The notes beneath the pieces are model-generated. The model was not told where the DNA came from. It saw only the letters and a list, made by a program, of their open reading frames with translations, and ran no database searches. The position numbers and the translations under genes were made by a program. Below, piece after piece: positions 9,227 through 18,600 of a stretch of 64,000 bases of DNA. Origin of the DNA: Bacteriovoracaceae bacterium (GTDB lineage: Bacteria; Bdellovibrionota; Bacteriovoracia; Bacteriovoracales; Bacteriovoracaceae); NCBI GenBank assembly GCA_021737405.1, contig JAIPEG010000004.1, positions 1-64,000 of the forward strand. The letters run 5' to 3'. Within the stretch, counting starts at the first letter, position 1; the number at the start of each line of letters is the position of its first letter.

Positions 9227-10959
9227 GGTGTTGTCTTCTTAATCCAGAGAGCATTTTGTTGGCTGCCAGAACTATTCCATGGGGTTTTCTTTAAGAAATA
9301 ATTCCATAAATTTTCAATGGTCATTTTCTCATAATTTGGTAACCACCATGATCTTAGGGGAATTAGCTCCTTATGATAACTCTCTAAGGGCAGTCGGTTA
9401 AGCTCAGAGTCATTAGGTTGACCCAAAATGTAGTCGTAGTCTTCTAGTGAAAGTTTGTTTTTATGAAAGTGATACTCTCTACGCCCATGAAGATACCAAG
9501 TCGTAGGCCATGTTTCACCTTTATAAACGAGAAAGAGGGGACCCTTTCCTTGCTCAAAAGACTCCATCTGACTTCTAATTTCAATCATTGAATTTTCAAA
9601 GGCATCAGTCGTGTGAACTTGCGTTAGTAAATTCTCTGGAGCGCCAGGAGATTTAAAATTTGCCCAGTAATTTGTATAGCCAGCATGGATAAAGATGAGG
9701 AGAACCACAGGTATGATTGGCCAGTGGAATGTCCTATCAAATTCAAACGAGTAAAAGATGATTCCAGTTAATAGGGGATAAATCGCCAACCATGGAACCT
9801 TTTCTCCTAAGAAGCAATAAGTAAAAAAACTACTGAAAAATAAAAAGGCGGTAAAGGCCTTAGCCCTTTTGTTTTCAAAAATATAAAGGCTCGTAGAGAT
9901 AATAGCGTGAGCGATTAATGGGAAAAAAAGGTAGAGATCGAGCGGAATTTTACATTTTAATAGATTGGACGCAATTGTTCTAATTAAGGGTTCATCATAA
10001 AAGAAGTGGGTTAAGCCACTTACAATGATCGAGAAAATAAAAATACTACCAACAACCCATGTCTGGCGTTTATAGAAAACATAGAGGTGGAGAGTTAATG
10101 CTGGCAGCCACCATGATTCGAAAAAGCTATTGATGAGAAAGGGAAATGAGAAAGGACCGGGGATCCGTTCCTGATGGTGTTGCTCAAACCAATAGACGAT
10201 TGATTTTCGATAAAGTCCATCAAGGGCACCGTCCCAATATATAAAGCCTGCTGTGTAGTAGTGTAGAAAAGTTGTAATGAACACACCAACACCTAAAAGA
10301 CTCGCCAATGGGTGGTCTTTCATATACTGAGAAATACTAGAGGCTATGGTTTTAAAGGTAGGTTGAAAAAATTTGCAAAAAATAAACTCGTAAAAAATAT
10401 AAACTAAAATAAACGTAAGATGGATGAAACTATTTTCTTTTGCGCAAAATTGAAAGGCTAAACCCAGTCCCAAAAGTATGGCCTTGAGAGGCTTAACAGG
10501 TATTAGATAACCACAAATCATAATAAAGATACCGAGCAAAACAAAACTGTCATGCCTGATGAATCGAGACCAATAGGTAAGGGTGGGACTTAGGCTTAAA
10601 AGAATCATCAGAAAGTAGATCATTCCTTTTGATAGGAAACGTTTCAAAAATAAAGGTAAAACGAGCAAAAGGGTTCCGATCATAACGGCAGGAAGTCTCA
10701 ATGAAAATTTACTGACTTCAAAAAGCCAAAAAAACCAAGGTACTGTATGATAAAGCATTGGCCCGTGGAGAAGGGGGTCATATTTATAAAAATTGATGAG
10801 TGGGTTTTCTAAATAATAAAGGGAATACATGCCATGAAGGGACTCATCATGGTGAATAGGACGAATATCAACTTGGTAATATCTTAAGAAAAAACCAATA
10901 GATAGAATAATAAATATAAATAAGACATCTGCCGAGGTCCAACGCTTTGAATGATCCAT
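9223..10959 (-). CDS. Agl23-like (TIGR03663-type) polytopic glycosyltransferase
   Basis: A 578-aa membrane protein with about ten or more hydrophobic helices and a soluble C-terminal part. The first loop carries DIRPIHHDESLHGMY, the signature of TIGR03663/Agl23-type proteins, distant relatives of the PMT/ArnT GT-C glycosyltransferases; the DE pair is the likely catalytic or metal-binding site. Later blocks (YDPLLHGP, RFIRHDSF) also fit. GT-C enzymes use polyprenyl-phosphate sugars on the outer face of the inner membrane. The upstream GT2 gene ends 25 nt before it, giving a two-gene glycosylation operon. The acceptor cannot be read from sequence. Confidence 0.75.
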   Translation of the reverse strand: MDHSKRWTSADVLFIFIILSIGFFLRYYQVDIRPIHHDESLHGMYSLYYLENPLINFYKYDPLLHGPMLYHTVPWFFWLFEVSKFSLRLPAVMIGTLLLVLPLFLKRFLSKGMIYFLMILLSLSPTLTYWSRFIRHDSFVLLGIFIMICGYLIPVKPLKAILLGLGLAFQFCAKENSFIHLTFILVYIFYEFIFCKFFQPTFKTIASSISQYMKDHPLASLLGVGVFITTFLHYYTAGFIYWDGALDGLYRKSIVYWFEQHHQERIPGPFSFPFLINSFFESWWLPALTLHLYVFYKRQTWVVGSIFIFSIIVSGLTHFFYDEPLIRTIASNLLKCKIPLDLYLFFPLIAHAIISTSLYIFENKRAKAFTAFLFFSSFFTYCFLGEKVPWLAIYPLLTGIIFYSFEFDRTFHWPIIPVVLLIFIHAGYTNYWANFKSPGAPENLLTQVHTTDAFENSMIEIRSQMESFEQGKGPLFLVYKGETWPTTWYLHGRREYHFHKNKLSLEDYDYILGQPNDSELNRLPLESYHKELIPLRSWWLPNYEKMTIENLWNYFLKKTPWNSSGSQQNALWIKKTTP

Positions 10960-10984
10960 CTCTCTCCCGCTAATGGGTCATTTA

Positions 10985-11785
10985 TTATGCTGCAAGCGCC
11001 GTAACTTTAGGGTTATTTGCAATGCTTTTAAGCTTGATTATATCTTGGCTCTCTCTAATATATAAAAGCTTTTGATTGAGCTGATAGGAAAATGTAAGGA
11101 CATCCCAAAAAGATTTAAAACAAGCTTTTATAAGGCCCCATCTTATCAGTTTAGCCTCGGTTCCTTTTCTTTCAAAATGGCTCACCGGTACAACTGGGCA
11201 GCTTCCTAAACTCTTAAATGAAAGAATTGATAGAAATACGTTTGGAGCAAAAAGGCCTGGTGTTAAGGTCGCTAGTAAGTGACTTAAAAAGCTTCGATTG
11301 AAAAGTCTGTAGGGAATATTGGCGTCGGGAATATTGACTTGAAAAAGATTAAAGATGAATTTCTTTAGAAAAAAAGAAATAAACTTTCTATGGGTTGGAT
11401 CATATCGATGCATCCTATGGCCAAAAACGGCAGGGGAGGTATTTCTTAATTCCCAGAGCTTAATGAAGTCTTGTGGAGTGAATTGATCATCACTGTCTGT
11501 TTGAAAGACAAAATCACAATCTTGTGAAACTGCCATGATATAGCCATTTTTTACGGCAGATCCGTGACCTAGATTTTCCTGATGAATAATTGAAAGTCTG
11601 CTATTGGTTTGACTTAGGTTATCGAGAATTTGGCCGGTTTGGTCTGTGCTTCCATCATTAACGAGAAGTAATTTGAAATTAACTTTCTTTAGACTAAGTT
11701 CAGAGCTCCAATCTTCAATGACTTTTTGAATACACTCTTCTTCGTTATAAACTGGTATGACAATAATGACTGAATCTTGGTCCAT
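10985..11785 (-). CDS. GT2 family glycosyltransferase
   Basis: A 266-aa GT-A fold glycosyltransferase with VIPVYNEEE at the N-terminus, NDGSTDQT, NLGHGSAVKNGY, and a TDSDDQF metal-binding block (DXD-type). It has no clear membrane helix, so it probably acts at the cytoplasmic side of the inner membrane to build a polyprenyl-linked sugar. It is the first gene of the pair with the Agl23-like transferase, which could use its product. It is transcribed away from the transporter gene at 11902; the shared upstream region holds an inverted repeat. Confidence 0.8.
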   Translation of the reverse strand: MDQDSVIIVIPVYNEEECIQKVIEDWSSELSLKKVNFKLLLVNDGSTDQTGQILDNLSQTNSRLSIIHQENLGHGSAVKNGYIMAVSQDCDFVFQTDSDDQFTPQDFIKLWELRNTSPAVFGHRMHRYDPTHRKFISFFLKKFIFNLFQVNIPDANIPYRLFNRSFLSHLLATLTPGLFAPNVFLSILSFKSLGSCPVVPVSHFERKGTEAKLIRWGLIKACFKSFWDVLTFSYQLNQKLLYIRESQDIIKLKSIANNPKVTALAA

Positions 11786-11823
11786 AACTAATAATACTCC
11801 GTTATACTTGATTGAAGAGTAAT

Positions 11824-11842
11824 AAAGACCTTTATGGTCTTT
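11824..11842. promoter_or_regulatory. Inverted repeat in a divergent intergenic region
   Basis: AAAGACC and GGTCTTT form a perfect 7-bp inverted repeat around a 5-nt centre, between the GT2 gene and the transporter gene. A TATAAT hexamer for the minus strand (11852-11857) overlaps a TATAAA for the plus strand (11854-11859). The layout fits a shared promoter with an operator or leader hairpin. No U-run follows on either strand, so a terminator is unlikely. The protein that would bind is unknown. Confidence 0.4.
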
Positions 11843-11901
11843 GATTATTCAATTATAAACAAATCTAGATGGAAATACGTCCCGGAAAATAAGGATAAAT
11901 A

Positions 11902-13149
11902 GTGTCAATTACTGGTAAAGCCAGAGAGATTAACTCGGTCTTTTTGTCCTTGGAGGGGAGAGAAAAAGTTGACTTGATCCGTATGGGATTAACCCTTTTT
12001 CTTTTGTTTTTTTCCTACCCTCTAATGAGGTCCACCACTACGAGCATTTTATTGACGTCCTTAGGGGCGAAAGCCTCACCCTATGCTTGGATTTTTTCAA
12101 CAATAGGACTATCTATCTTTGTCAGCATTTTGAATAAGTTTCAAAAAAAGACACGTCCGCAAACTCTTTTTACGTGGATTGCAGGCTTAACTACTATATT
12201 TTTTGCAGTCTTCTTTTTTCTCTACCAAAGTGGTCTTACTATTTGGGCCTATCCTCTTTATGTTCTCAAAGAGATTTATATTGTTTTAATGGTTCACTCT
12301 GTTCTTGCTCATTTAAATTCCTCGATTACTGAGAAAGTAGCTAAGGTCGTTTATGGACCATTAGGGGCACTTGGTAGTAGTGGTGGTATATTGGGCGGGC
12401 TCATAACAACCAGTTTGGTAAAAGAGCTCGGAGAGAGCTCGTTATTTTTTACGGGCCTTTTTATAATAGCTCTCACAATACCTTGTTTTTTCTATACCTC
12501 TAAGGGACATACACATTTAAAAGAAGCAAAAGAGAGAAGTCCCTTAAGATCGATAAGGGGAATAAAGACGTTTGTCTTTTTAATCGCTGGTATGGTCCTT
12601 CTTAGTCAGTTTGTGATTAATATTGGTAATTATCAATTTAATATTTTTTTGAATGAGACGTTCACTGATTCAATTTCAAAGACAGAATATTTAGGTAAAA
12701 TTTATGCTGCGATAAATAGCTTTTCATTGCTAGCGCAAATTCTCATTCTGCCTTTTTTGTTAAGATTCGTTCCAACTTCGATTACTCAGCTTTGTATTCC
12801 CTTGGTGTATGGAATGACTTTCTTCTTTGGTGGGTTCCTTTTTGGCGATGGCATGATGCCTATGGCCGTAACATTTATTATTTTCAAAGGGTTAGACTAT
12901 TCTATATTTGGGGCCGCAAAAGAACTTCTATATTATGCGTTAAGCGATATTCAAAAGTATGGAGCAAAGTATGTAGCTGATATGATTACATACCGCCTTG
13001 CAAAAGGTGTGATTTCAATAATCTTAATAAAAATACCCGGAAACTTGATTAATTCATTGTTAGGGGTATCTTTAATGGCGTGGATATTGTGCTTATTTCC
13101 CCTTTTAAAACGCTATAAATTGCACCACTCAAGTCTGGAGGCCGAATAA
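11902..13149 (+). CDS. Npt1/Npt2 (ATP/ADP translocase)-like or MFS-type carrier
   Basis: GTG start; 415 aa with about ten to twelve hydrophobic segments. The N-terminal YPLMRSTTTSILLTSLGAKA segment, the LGSSGGILGG motif after helix five, and the overall pattern resemble the nucleotide-transporter (NTT) family more than ordinary sugar MFS carriers. Classical NTT proteins of intracellular bacteria exchange host ATP for ADP and are about 500 aa, so this one is short. Substrate specificity cannot be judged from sequence, and an unrelated MFS role remains possible. It overlaps the M3 peptidase start by one base (TAATG), so the two are translationally coupled. Confidence 0.6.
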   Translation: MSITGKAREINSVFLSLEGREKVDLIRMGLTLFLLFFSYPLMRSTTTSILLTSLGAKASPYAWIFSTIGLSIFVSILNKFQKKTRPQTLFTWIAGLTTIFFAVFFFLYQSGLTIWAYPLYVLKEIYIVLMVHSVLAHLNSSITEKVAKVVYGPLGALGSSGGILGGLITTSLVKELGESSLFFTGLFIIALTIPCFFYTSKGHTHLKEAKERSPLRSIRGIKTFVFLIAGMVLLSQFVINIGNYQFNIFLNETFTDSISKTEYLGKIYAAINSFSLLAQILILPFLLRFVPTSITQLCIPLVYGMTFFFGGFLFGDGMMPMAVTFIIFKGLDYSIFGAAKELLYYALSDIQKYGAKYVADMITYRLAKGVISIILIKIPGNLINSLLGVSLMAWILCLFPLLKRYKLHHSSLEAE

Positions 13150-15185
13150 TGAACCCACTAATTTATAAATATGAAACCGCTTTTGAAACTGTGCCATTTG
13201 ACCTCATTAAGGCAGAGCATTTCCTCCCAGCTCTTCAAGAAGCTATTAAACAAGGTAAAGAGGAAATAGAGGCAATTAAAAATAATACGGAGAAACCAAC
13301 CTTTACAAATGTTTGTGAAAAAATGGAACACGCAGGTGAGCTTGTTGGAAAAGTGGCTTCGGTCTTTTTTAATCTTCACTCAGCTGAGTCAAATGATGAG
13401 CTTCAAAATATTGCTAAAGAATTCTCACCCATCATTACTGAGTATTCAAATGATATTCAGCTTGATGAGGTACTCTTTCAAAAAGTAAAAGCTGTATATG
13501 AACAAAAAGATTCTTTAAATTTAAACACTGAAGAAATGAGGCTCCTAGAAAAACAATATGTTGGATTTGTTAGAAATGGTGCCCTTTTAAATGATGAACA
13601 GAAAAATCAGCTTAGAGAAATAGATAAAGAACTAAGTCATTTGTCATTAACATTTGGGGACAATGTACTTCAAGAAACAAATGATTTTCTCATGCTCTTA
13701 GATAGTGTTGATGAATTGGCCGGCTTGCCTGAATCAGGTATTGAAGCGGCTGCATCTTTGGCAAAGGAAAAAGGAGAAGAAGGAAAGTTTGCTGTTACTC
13801 TTGATTATCCAAGCTACGTTCCCTTTATGACTTATGCAGAAAATAGGGCCCTAAGAGAAAAGTTACATAGGGCCTTTAGTTCTAAAGCGTTTAAAGGAAA
13901 TGATTTTGACAATCAAGATATTGTAAAAAAAATGGCCCTTCTTCGCCATCAAAGAGCGAACCTTCTTGGGTATGCGACTCATGCTGACTTTGTACTTGAA
14001 GAAAGAATGGCGGAAAAACCTCAAAAGGTAAGAGAATTTCTTGATAACTTCCTTGATAAAGCAAAACCTATTGCGATTAGAGAAATTGAAGAACTAAAAG
14101 AATTCGCTGCGAAAAATGGTGGTCCTAGTCCCAGTGAATTTATGCCTTGGGATTCTGCCTTTTGGGCAGAGAAATTAAAGAAAGAAAAATTTGATATAGA
14201 TGCTGAAGAGCTAAAGCCTTACTTTCAACTTGAAAAAGTTGTTGAAGGTGTCTTTCTAGTAGCTAAAAAATTATTTGGCTTAAATTTCAAAGAACGAAGA
14301 GATATTTCTGTTTATCATGAAGATGTAAAAGCCTTTGAAGTAACTGATGAGCAAAAGAGACATGTAGGTGTTTTCTATGCAGACTTCTTTCCTCGTGCAG
14401 GAAAAAGAGCTGGTGCATGGATGACTAGTTATCGCGATCAATATAAAATTGGTGAAACTGATTATCGTCCTCATGTTTCTATTGTGTGTAACTTTACAAA
14501 GCCAACCGAGACAAAGCCTTCTTTACTAACCTTTAATGAGGTAACAACGCTTTTTCATGAGTTTGGTCACTCATTACATGGACTACTTTCGAAGTGTACA
14601 TATGAAAGTTTAGGCGGAACTTCTGTTTACTGGGATTTTGTAGAATTACCCTCTCAAATTCTAGAAAATTGGGCCTTTGAAAAAGAATGTCTTGATTTAT
14701 TTGCTCATCATTACGAAACAGGTGAAGCAATTCCTGAGTCACTCATTAAGAAAATCAAAGCCAGTTCTAATTTTCATGAGGGAAGACAAACTATTCGTCA
14801 GCTCTCTTTCGCCTTTTTAGATATGGCGTGGCACGGTTCTGACCCTAGCTCAATTCAAGATGTTGGATCTTTTGAAAGGGAATCGATGAAGAGTTGCGAG
14901 TTACTTCCGACAGTTGATAACTCAAATATGAGTGTAAGCTTTGGCCACATTTTTCGTGGCGGCTATTCCGCAGGTTATTATTCTTATAAATGGGCCGAGG
15001 TCCTTGATGCAGATGCATTTGAAGCGTTTAAAGAGAAGGGAATCTTTAACCAAGAAGTAGCAAAGTCTTTTAAGGAAAATATCCTTGAAAAAGGTGGAAG
15101 TCAGCACCCGATGGAGCTTTATCTGGCCTTTAGAGGAGAAGAACCTCGTCCAGAGGCACTCTTAAAAAGAGCTGGGCTTATTTAG
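13149..15185 (+). CDS. M3 family zinc oligopeptidase (oligopeptidase A-like)
   Basis: A 678-aa cytoplasmic metallopeptidase of the thimet/oligopeptidase A family, with no signal peptide. The zinc site HEFGH is at residues 470-474 with the third ligand Glu near 499 (in DFVELPSQ). The conserved C-terminal blocks FRGGYSAGYYSYKWAEVLDAD and the final QHPMELYLAFRG are present and length matches the family. It cleaves short peptides, fitting peptides imported by the opp system encoded at 38-43.6 kb. The gene is coupled to the upstream carrier. Its terminator lies inside the 3' end of the opposing saccharopine dehydrogenase gene. Confidence 0.93.
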   Translation: MNPLIYKYETAFETVPFDLIKAEHFLPALQEAIKQGKEEIEAIKNNTEKPTFTNVCEKMEHAGELVGKVASVFFNLHSAESNDELQNIAKEFSPIITEYSNDIQLDEVLFQKVKAVYEQKDSLNLNTEEMRLLEKQYVGFVRNGALLNDEQKNQLREIDKELSHLSLTFGDNVLQETNDFLMLLDSVDELAGLPESGIEAAASLAKEKGEEGKFAVTLDYPSYVPFMTYAENRALREKLHRAFSSKAFKGNDFDNQDIVKKMALLRHQRANLLGYATHADFVLEERMAEKPQKVREFLDNFLDKAKPIAIREIEELKEFAAKNGGPSPSEFMPWDSAFWAEKLKKEKFDIDAEELKPYFQLEKVVEGVFLVAKKLFGLNFKERRDISVYHEDVKAFEVTDEQKRHVGVFYADFFPRAGKRAGAWMTSYRDQYKIGETDYRPHVSIVCNFTKPTETKPSLLTFNEVTTLFHEFGHSLHGLLSKCTYESLGGTSVYWDFVELPSQILENWAFEKECLDLFAHHYETGEAIPESLIKKIKASSNFHEGRQTIRQLSFAFLDMAWHGSDPSSIQDVGSFERESMKSCELLPTVDNSNMSVSFGHIFRGGYSAGYYSYKWAEVLDADAFEAFKEKGIFNQEVAKSFKENILEKGGSQHPMELYLAFRGEEPRPEALLKRAGLI

Positions 15186-16245
15186 TAAATTCTTTAAATA
15201 CATTATAAGCGTTTTGAAAGGGGAGTGGTAAACTCCCCTTTTTTTGTACGAGTTCAGTAAGATAAGGAATGAGCTGTTCACTAAAATCTATACTGCTCTC
15301 AAGAGGAAGTGTGGAAGGCAGATTATCTACACTGAGAATTTCAATTTTCTTATTATCGCAACTGACTTCTAAAAATGGTTTTTCCCAAGTTGTATGGCTA
15401 TGGTAAATAGGAATAGGATTAAGCTCACTATTTGGGTCGCAACTTACGTCAGCAATAATCTCTAATTTACTGTCGTTATTTTTAAGAAGTTCCTGATTGA
15501 TAAATGGGGAGATTTTCTTATTAATTAATACAGCGTTTATAAAAATTTGATGATCTAAAATCTCAATAAATGGTCCACCAGCTTTTGTTTCTTCGTAATC
15601 CCATTGAGTCACCTCAATAGAGAATTGATCCAGTAGCTCTTTTGCTCCTTGTCCACATCGCCCATGAGCACCAATGATAATTGCTTTTGGCTTGGCATTG
15701 CTGACCAGCTTTTTTGATTGAATACTTTCTAATAAATCATTGACCGAATCAAAAGATTTTAGGGGTGAATAGGGCCCGAGATTTGAGTGATTGTTATAAA
15801 ATTTATCCAAAGCAAATGCGGCTCCTGCAAAGCCGGCCCAACGACCAAAAGCAGCGATTCTTTTATTATTTTCGTTTGCCAAGTATTCAAGATCATAAAG
15901 CTTTCCACCATCTGAAATATATCTCGAGATAATATCTTCAGAGCCTTCTTGACCTTTGAATATATGAGCGAAGTAAATATGTTGGTGGGAAAAGGTTATC
16001 GTCTGGTCTGTAATTTCTTTTAGGCCAAGAATAATAAAGTCTAGTGGAGCTTTGCGCCAGGAATGGGCAGGTTCAATAATACAGCCAGCAGACTTATATT
16101 CGTCAATTGAAAAGATACGATTAGGATCGTCTTCTACATGAAGGATACAGCCTGCTTCGATCAGCTTCTTTGCATCACTTGGGGTCAGTGGGGTTCTTCT
16201 TTCTTTTTCTTTAGTTTCGCTTCTTAACCAAATTTTGTTATTCAT
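15178..16245 (-). CDS. Saccharopine dehydrogenase (NAD+, L-lysine-forming)-like
   Basis: A 355-aa protein of the alanine dehydrogenase/saccharopine dehydrogenase family. The N-terminus (WLRSETKEKERRTPLTPSDA) and AAFGRWAGFAGAA are characteristic of the LYS1-type enzyme that interconverts saccharopine and lysine plus 2-oxoglutarate. A Rossmann-type glycine motif follows at GAHGRCGQGA. No saccharopine reductase partner is nearby, so the direction (lysine breakdown or synthesis) is open; in a protein-feeding organism breakdown is plausible. It is the last gene of a three-gene minus-strand operon, 14 nt after the MFS gene, and overlaps the opposing peptidase by 8 nt. Confidence 0.82.
   Translation of the reverse strand: MNNKIWLRSETKEKERRTPLTPSDAKKLIEAGCILHVEDDPNRIFSIDEYKSAGCIIEPAHSWRKAPLDFIILGLKEITDQTITFSHQHIYFAHIFKGQEGSEDIISRYISDGGKLYDLEYLANENNKRIAAFGRWAGFAGAAFALDKFYNNHSNLGPYSPLKSFDSVNDLLESIQSKKLVSNAKPKAIIIGAHGRCGQGAKELLDQFSIEVTQWDYEETKAGGPFIEILDHQIFINAVLINKKISPFINQELLKNNDSKLEIIADVSCDPNSELNPIPIYHSHTTWEKPFLEVSCDNKKIEILSVDNLPSTLPLESSIDFSEQLIPYLTELVQKKGSLPLPFQNAYNVFKEFTK
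15220..15245 (+). terminator. Rho-independent terminator of the M3 peptidase gene, inside the opposing CDS
   Basis: GGGGAGT and ACTCCCC pair perfectly around a GGTAA loop and are followed by seven T on the plus strand. It sits 35 nt after the peptidase stop and within the last codons of the convergent saccharopine dehydrogenase gene, where it encodes residues around KGSLPLP. It is a terminator only for plus-strand transcription. Confidence 0.85.
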
Positions 16246-16259
16246 AAATGAGGACCATT

Positions 16260-17504
16260 TTATATTTGGATGTCTCTATTAACACCTGTGGGTTCTACAT
16301 TCCAGAGCAAACGCATGTGTTTGAATGGAAGTCTTGCTGTGATCGATATGAAAAATATAATGGCAGCACCTGTGAGCAGCTCCATCGTTTTGAAATTATT
16401 TCCAAGTACTGCAATCAAAATACCACCAGAAATATTAGGTATTATAAATGACATTTCTAGTAAAGCGTACACATGAGTGAGCTTCGATGTTTCTACAGTA
16501 TCACTAATAAAGTTCATTTGTGTTGTTATTCGTACAAAGACTAAGTAACCCCAAAAGAAGAGGATTAAGCAGGAAAGCAAAAAATATCTATTATAAATAA
16601 AAAGAATAAAAACAATTGTTTCAAAAAATATACTGAGAAGAGGTACTTTTCCATGGGGAAGATATTTTGAGACAAACTCTGCCGACCAACTACCAATGAT
16701 CCCTCCAAGGCCAAAGAAGGTCATGAGAATTCCATAGTGTCGATCGGTCTTACCAAGGACTTCAATTGTAAACGGAACGAGAAGGGGAATTAGGATACCG
16801 ATGGCAAGACCAGCACAAAAGCCATTTAGATTAATGGCCAATAAATCTTTTCTTTTCAAAAGATAGCCAAATCCAGCAAAAGTCTCGGTTAGGATATTTC
16901 CTTCTGAGATAAGCTTCTTTTGAGGAATGTATTTAATTCTACTAAGTAAAAATATCCCAAATAGATAAGTCAAAAAATCGATAACGAGTACAAGGTCAAT
17001 GCTATTGAGAAGCCCAAATATTGTAGCTCCTAATAATGGTCCAACAAGATGTAATATGGCATTGGTGCTCCCAAAGATTCCATTGGCCTTCTTAATTTTC
17101 TCTTTTGGAACGATTTCATTTAATAGTGCATGGCGAGAGGGTCTGAAAATACCCGTGAAAAATGCGATGATAGCGTCACAAGCAATGACCATGGGAATAG
17201 ATTGAATAAAGAACAGTAAAATGAGCAAGGGAATTCGTGCTAAATCACATATCATTAAAACTTTTTTTCGATTAAAAGAATTGCCAATAGGACCACCAAG
17301 AATTCCTCCAAGAGTTAAGCAAACTAAAAATGTTGCCCGCAAAATTCCAAGGTAGCTTTTGTCCTGATTACTTAATTTGAAAACAAAGAGCATTAAAACG
17401 GTCTCTGTGACAAAGCTCCCAAGCTCCGAAGTTGCCCCTGCTAAATAGAGGTTTCTAAAATTGGGAAGTTTTAATACAGGGGGAGTTTTGAAAAACGAAC
17501 TCAT
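16260..17504 (-). CDS. MFS transporter
   Basis: A 414-aa protein with about twelve hydrophobic helices and the MFS loop 2-3 signature region (GGPIGNSFNRKKVLMICD, a variant of the G-x-x-x-D-R-x-x-R-R motif). The layout resembles the MFS_3 group of drug or metabolite exporters, such as enterobactin exporter-like proteins. It sits in an operon 3 nt after nitronate monooxygenase and 14 nt before saccharopine dehydrogenase. The substrate is unknown. Confidence 0.85.
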   Translation of the reverse strand: MSSFFKTPPVLKLPNFRNLYLAGATSELGSFVTETVLMLFVFKLSNQDKSYLGILRATFLVCLTLGGILGGPIGNSFNRKKVLMICDLARIPLLILLFFIQSIPMVIACDAIIAFFTGIFRPSRHALLNEIVPKEKIKKANGIFGSTNAILHLVGPLLGATIFGLLNSIDLVLVIDFLTYLFGIFLLSRIKYIPQKKLISEGNILTETFAGFGYLLKRKDLLAINLNGFCAGLAIGILIPLLVPFTIEVLGKTDRHYGILMTFFGLGGIIGSWSAEFVSKYLPHGKVPLLSIFFETIVFILFIYNRYFLLSCLILFFWGYLVFVRITTQMNFISDTVETSKLTHVYALLEMSFIIPNISGGILIAVLGNNFKTMELLTGAAIIFFISITARLPFKHMRLLWNVEPTGVNRDIQI

Positions 17505-17507
17505 TTA

Positions 17508-18491
17508 CTACGAGTTCCTCTCCTGAAGATCTTTATAGGATTGTTCGTATTCTTTAATTAAACGAGTAACAATCTCACCGGCCTTTTCTCTTTTATTAAC
17601 AAATTCGATTGAAGGGCCAGCACACCATATTGATTTATAAGTCGCAGAAAAAGCAGCCTTTTCAAGTAGCTTGGTGCCTTTATAGTAGGTAAGCATCTTT
17701 GCATATTTCTTAATTTTTTTATTTTTATTTAAGAACGATTCCACCAGGTTTTGCTCAGTGCCCACCTTTTCTACGAAAGGAGTTTTTATGACAGTACAAG
17801 GGGTACCAGAAATTTTGGTCGTTAATACAATATCTTTTGCACCATATTCTACGACAGCGTCTTTATAACCATCATTAACGGCAGACTCTTCACAGGCGAT
17901 AAAAGGGGAGCCAATGGAAACCCCTTCTGCGCCTAAAGCTAAAACACTGAGTAGACCTGCACCAGTTCCAACTCCACCTGCACTGATGACCGGAATTTTA
18001 CATGCTTTAAGTAGCATGGGAACTAGTATGGAAGCCGCAATGGGGCCAGCGTGCCCACCAGCACCACTATTAACAGCAATAACGGCATCAGCCCCTAAAT
18101 CTTCTACTTTTTTTGCGTATTCTACATCGACGACGTCGCAAATGACTTTCACACCCTTGTCTTTAAGCATCTCGATTGTTTTTTGAGGGCTTCCTAAAGA
18201 GGTGATGACATAATCAGGTGGATATTTCTGACAAATCTCTAATTGCTTTTGAAGATGCACATTACTTTTATTGACGATTAAATTGATTCCAAAAGGACCC
18301 TTGCATTCCTCTTTTAACTTTTTCATAGCAGCTTCAAAGTCTTCAGGTGTCCGCCAATTTAATGCCGGCGCACAGCCCGTGATTCCACTTTCCGCAGCTG
18401 CCAAAAGCATCTCGACATTGGACACAAGAAACATTGGCGCCATGATAATTGGGTACTTGATTGAAAAAGTTTTAGTGAGCCAAGTTTTCAT
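17508..18491 (-). CDS. Nitronate monooxygenase (2-nitropropane dioxygenase family)
   Basis: A 327-aa FMN-dependent TIM-barrel enzyme. Visible elements are the N-terminal PIIMAPMFLVSN block, the NSGAGGHAGP segment with the family's catalytic-region His, and the phosphate-binding VISAGGVGTGAGL followed by LGAEGVSIGSPFIA. Members oxidise alkyl nitronates such as the toxin propionate-3-nitronate; FabK-type enoyl-ACP reductases share the fold, so the exact reaction is less certain than the family. It is the promoter-proximal gene of the three-gene operon with the MFS transporter and saccharopine dehydrogenase. Confidence 0.85.
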   Translation of the reverse strand: MKTWLTKTFSIKYPIIMAPMFLVSNVEMLLAAAESGITGCAPALNWRTPEDFEAAMKKLKEECKGPFGINLIVNKSNVHLQKQLEICQKYPPDYVITSLGSPQKTIEMLKDKGVKVICDVVDVEYAKKVEDLGADAVIAVNSGAGGHAGPIAASILVPMLLKACKIPVISAGGVGTGAGLLSVLALGAEGVSIGSPFIACEESAVNDGYKDAVVEYGAKDIVLTTKISGTPCTVIKTPFVEKVGTEQNLVESFLNKNKKIKKYAKMLTYYKGTKLLEKAAFSATYKSIWCAGPSIEFVNKREKAGEIVTRLIKEYEQSYKDLQERNS

Positions 18492-18600
18492 AATGTCCTC
18501 ATTCGTCCTTTATTCCAGCATTTGGAATACTATTACCTTTGTAAGAAGTTAACAGACAATACTCTTCGAATCACGCAATTTAATACCTTAAAATAGAATT

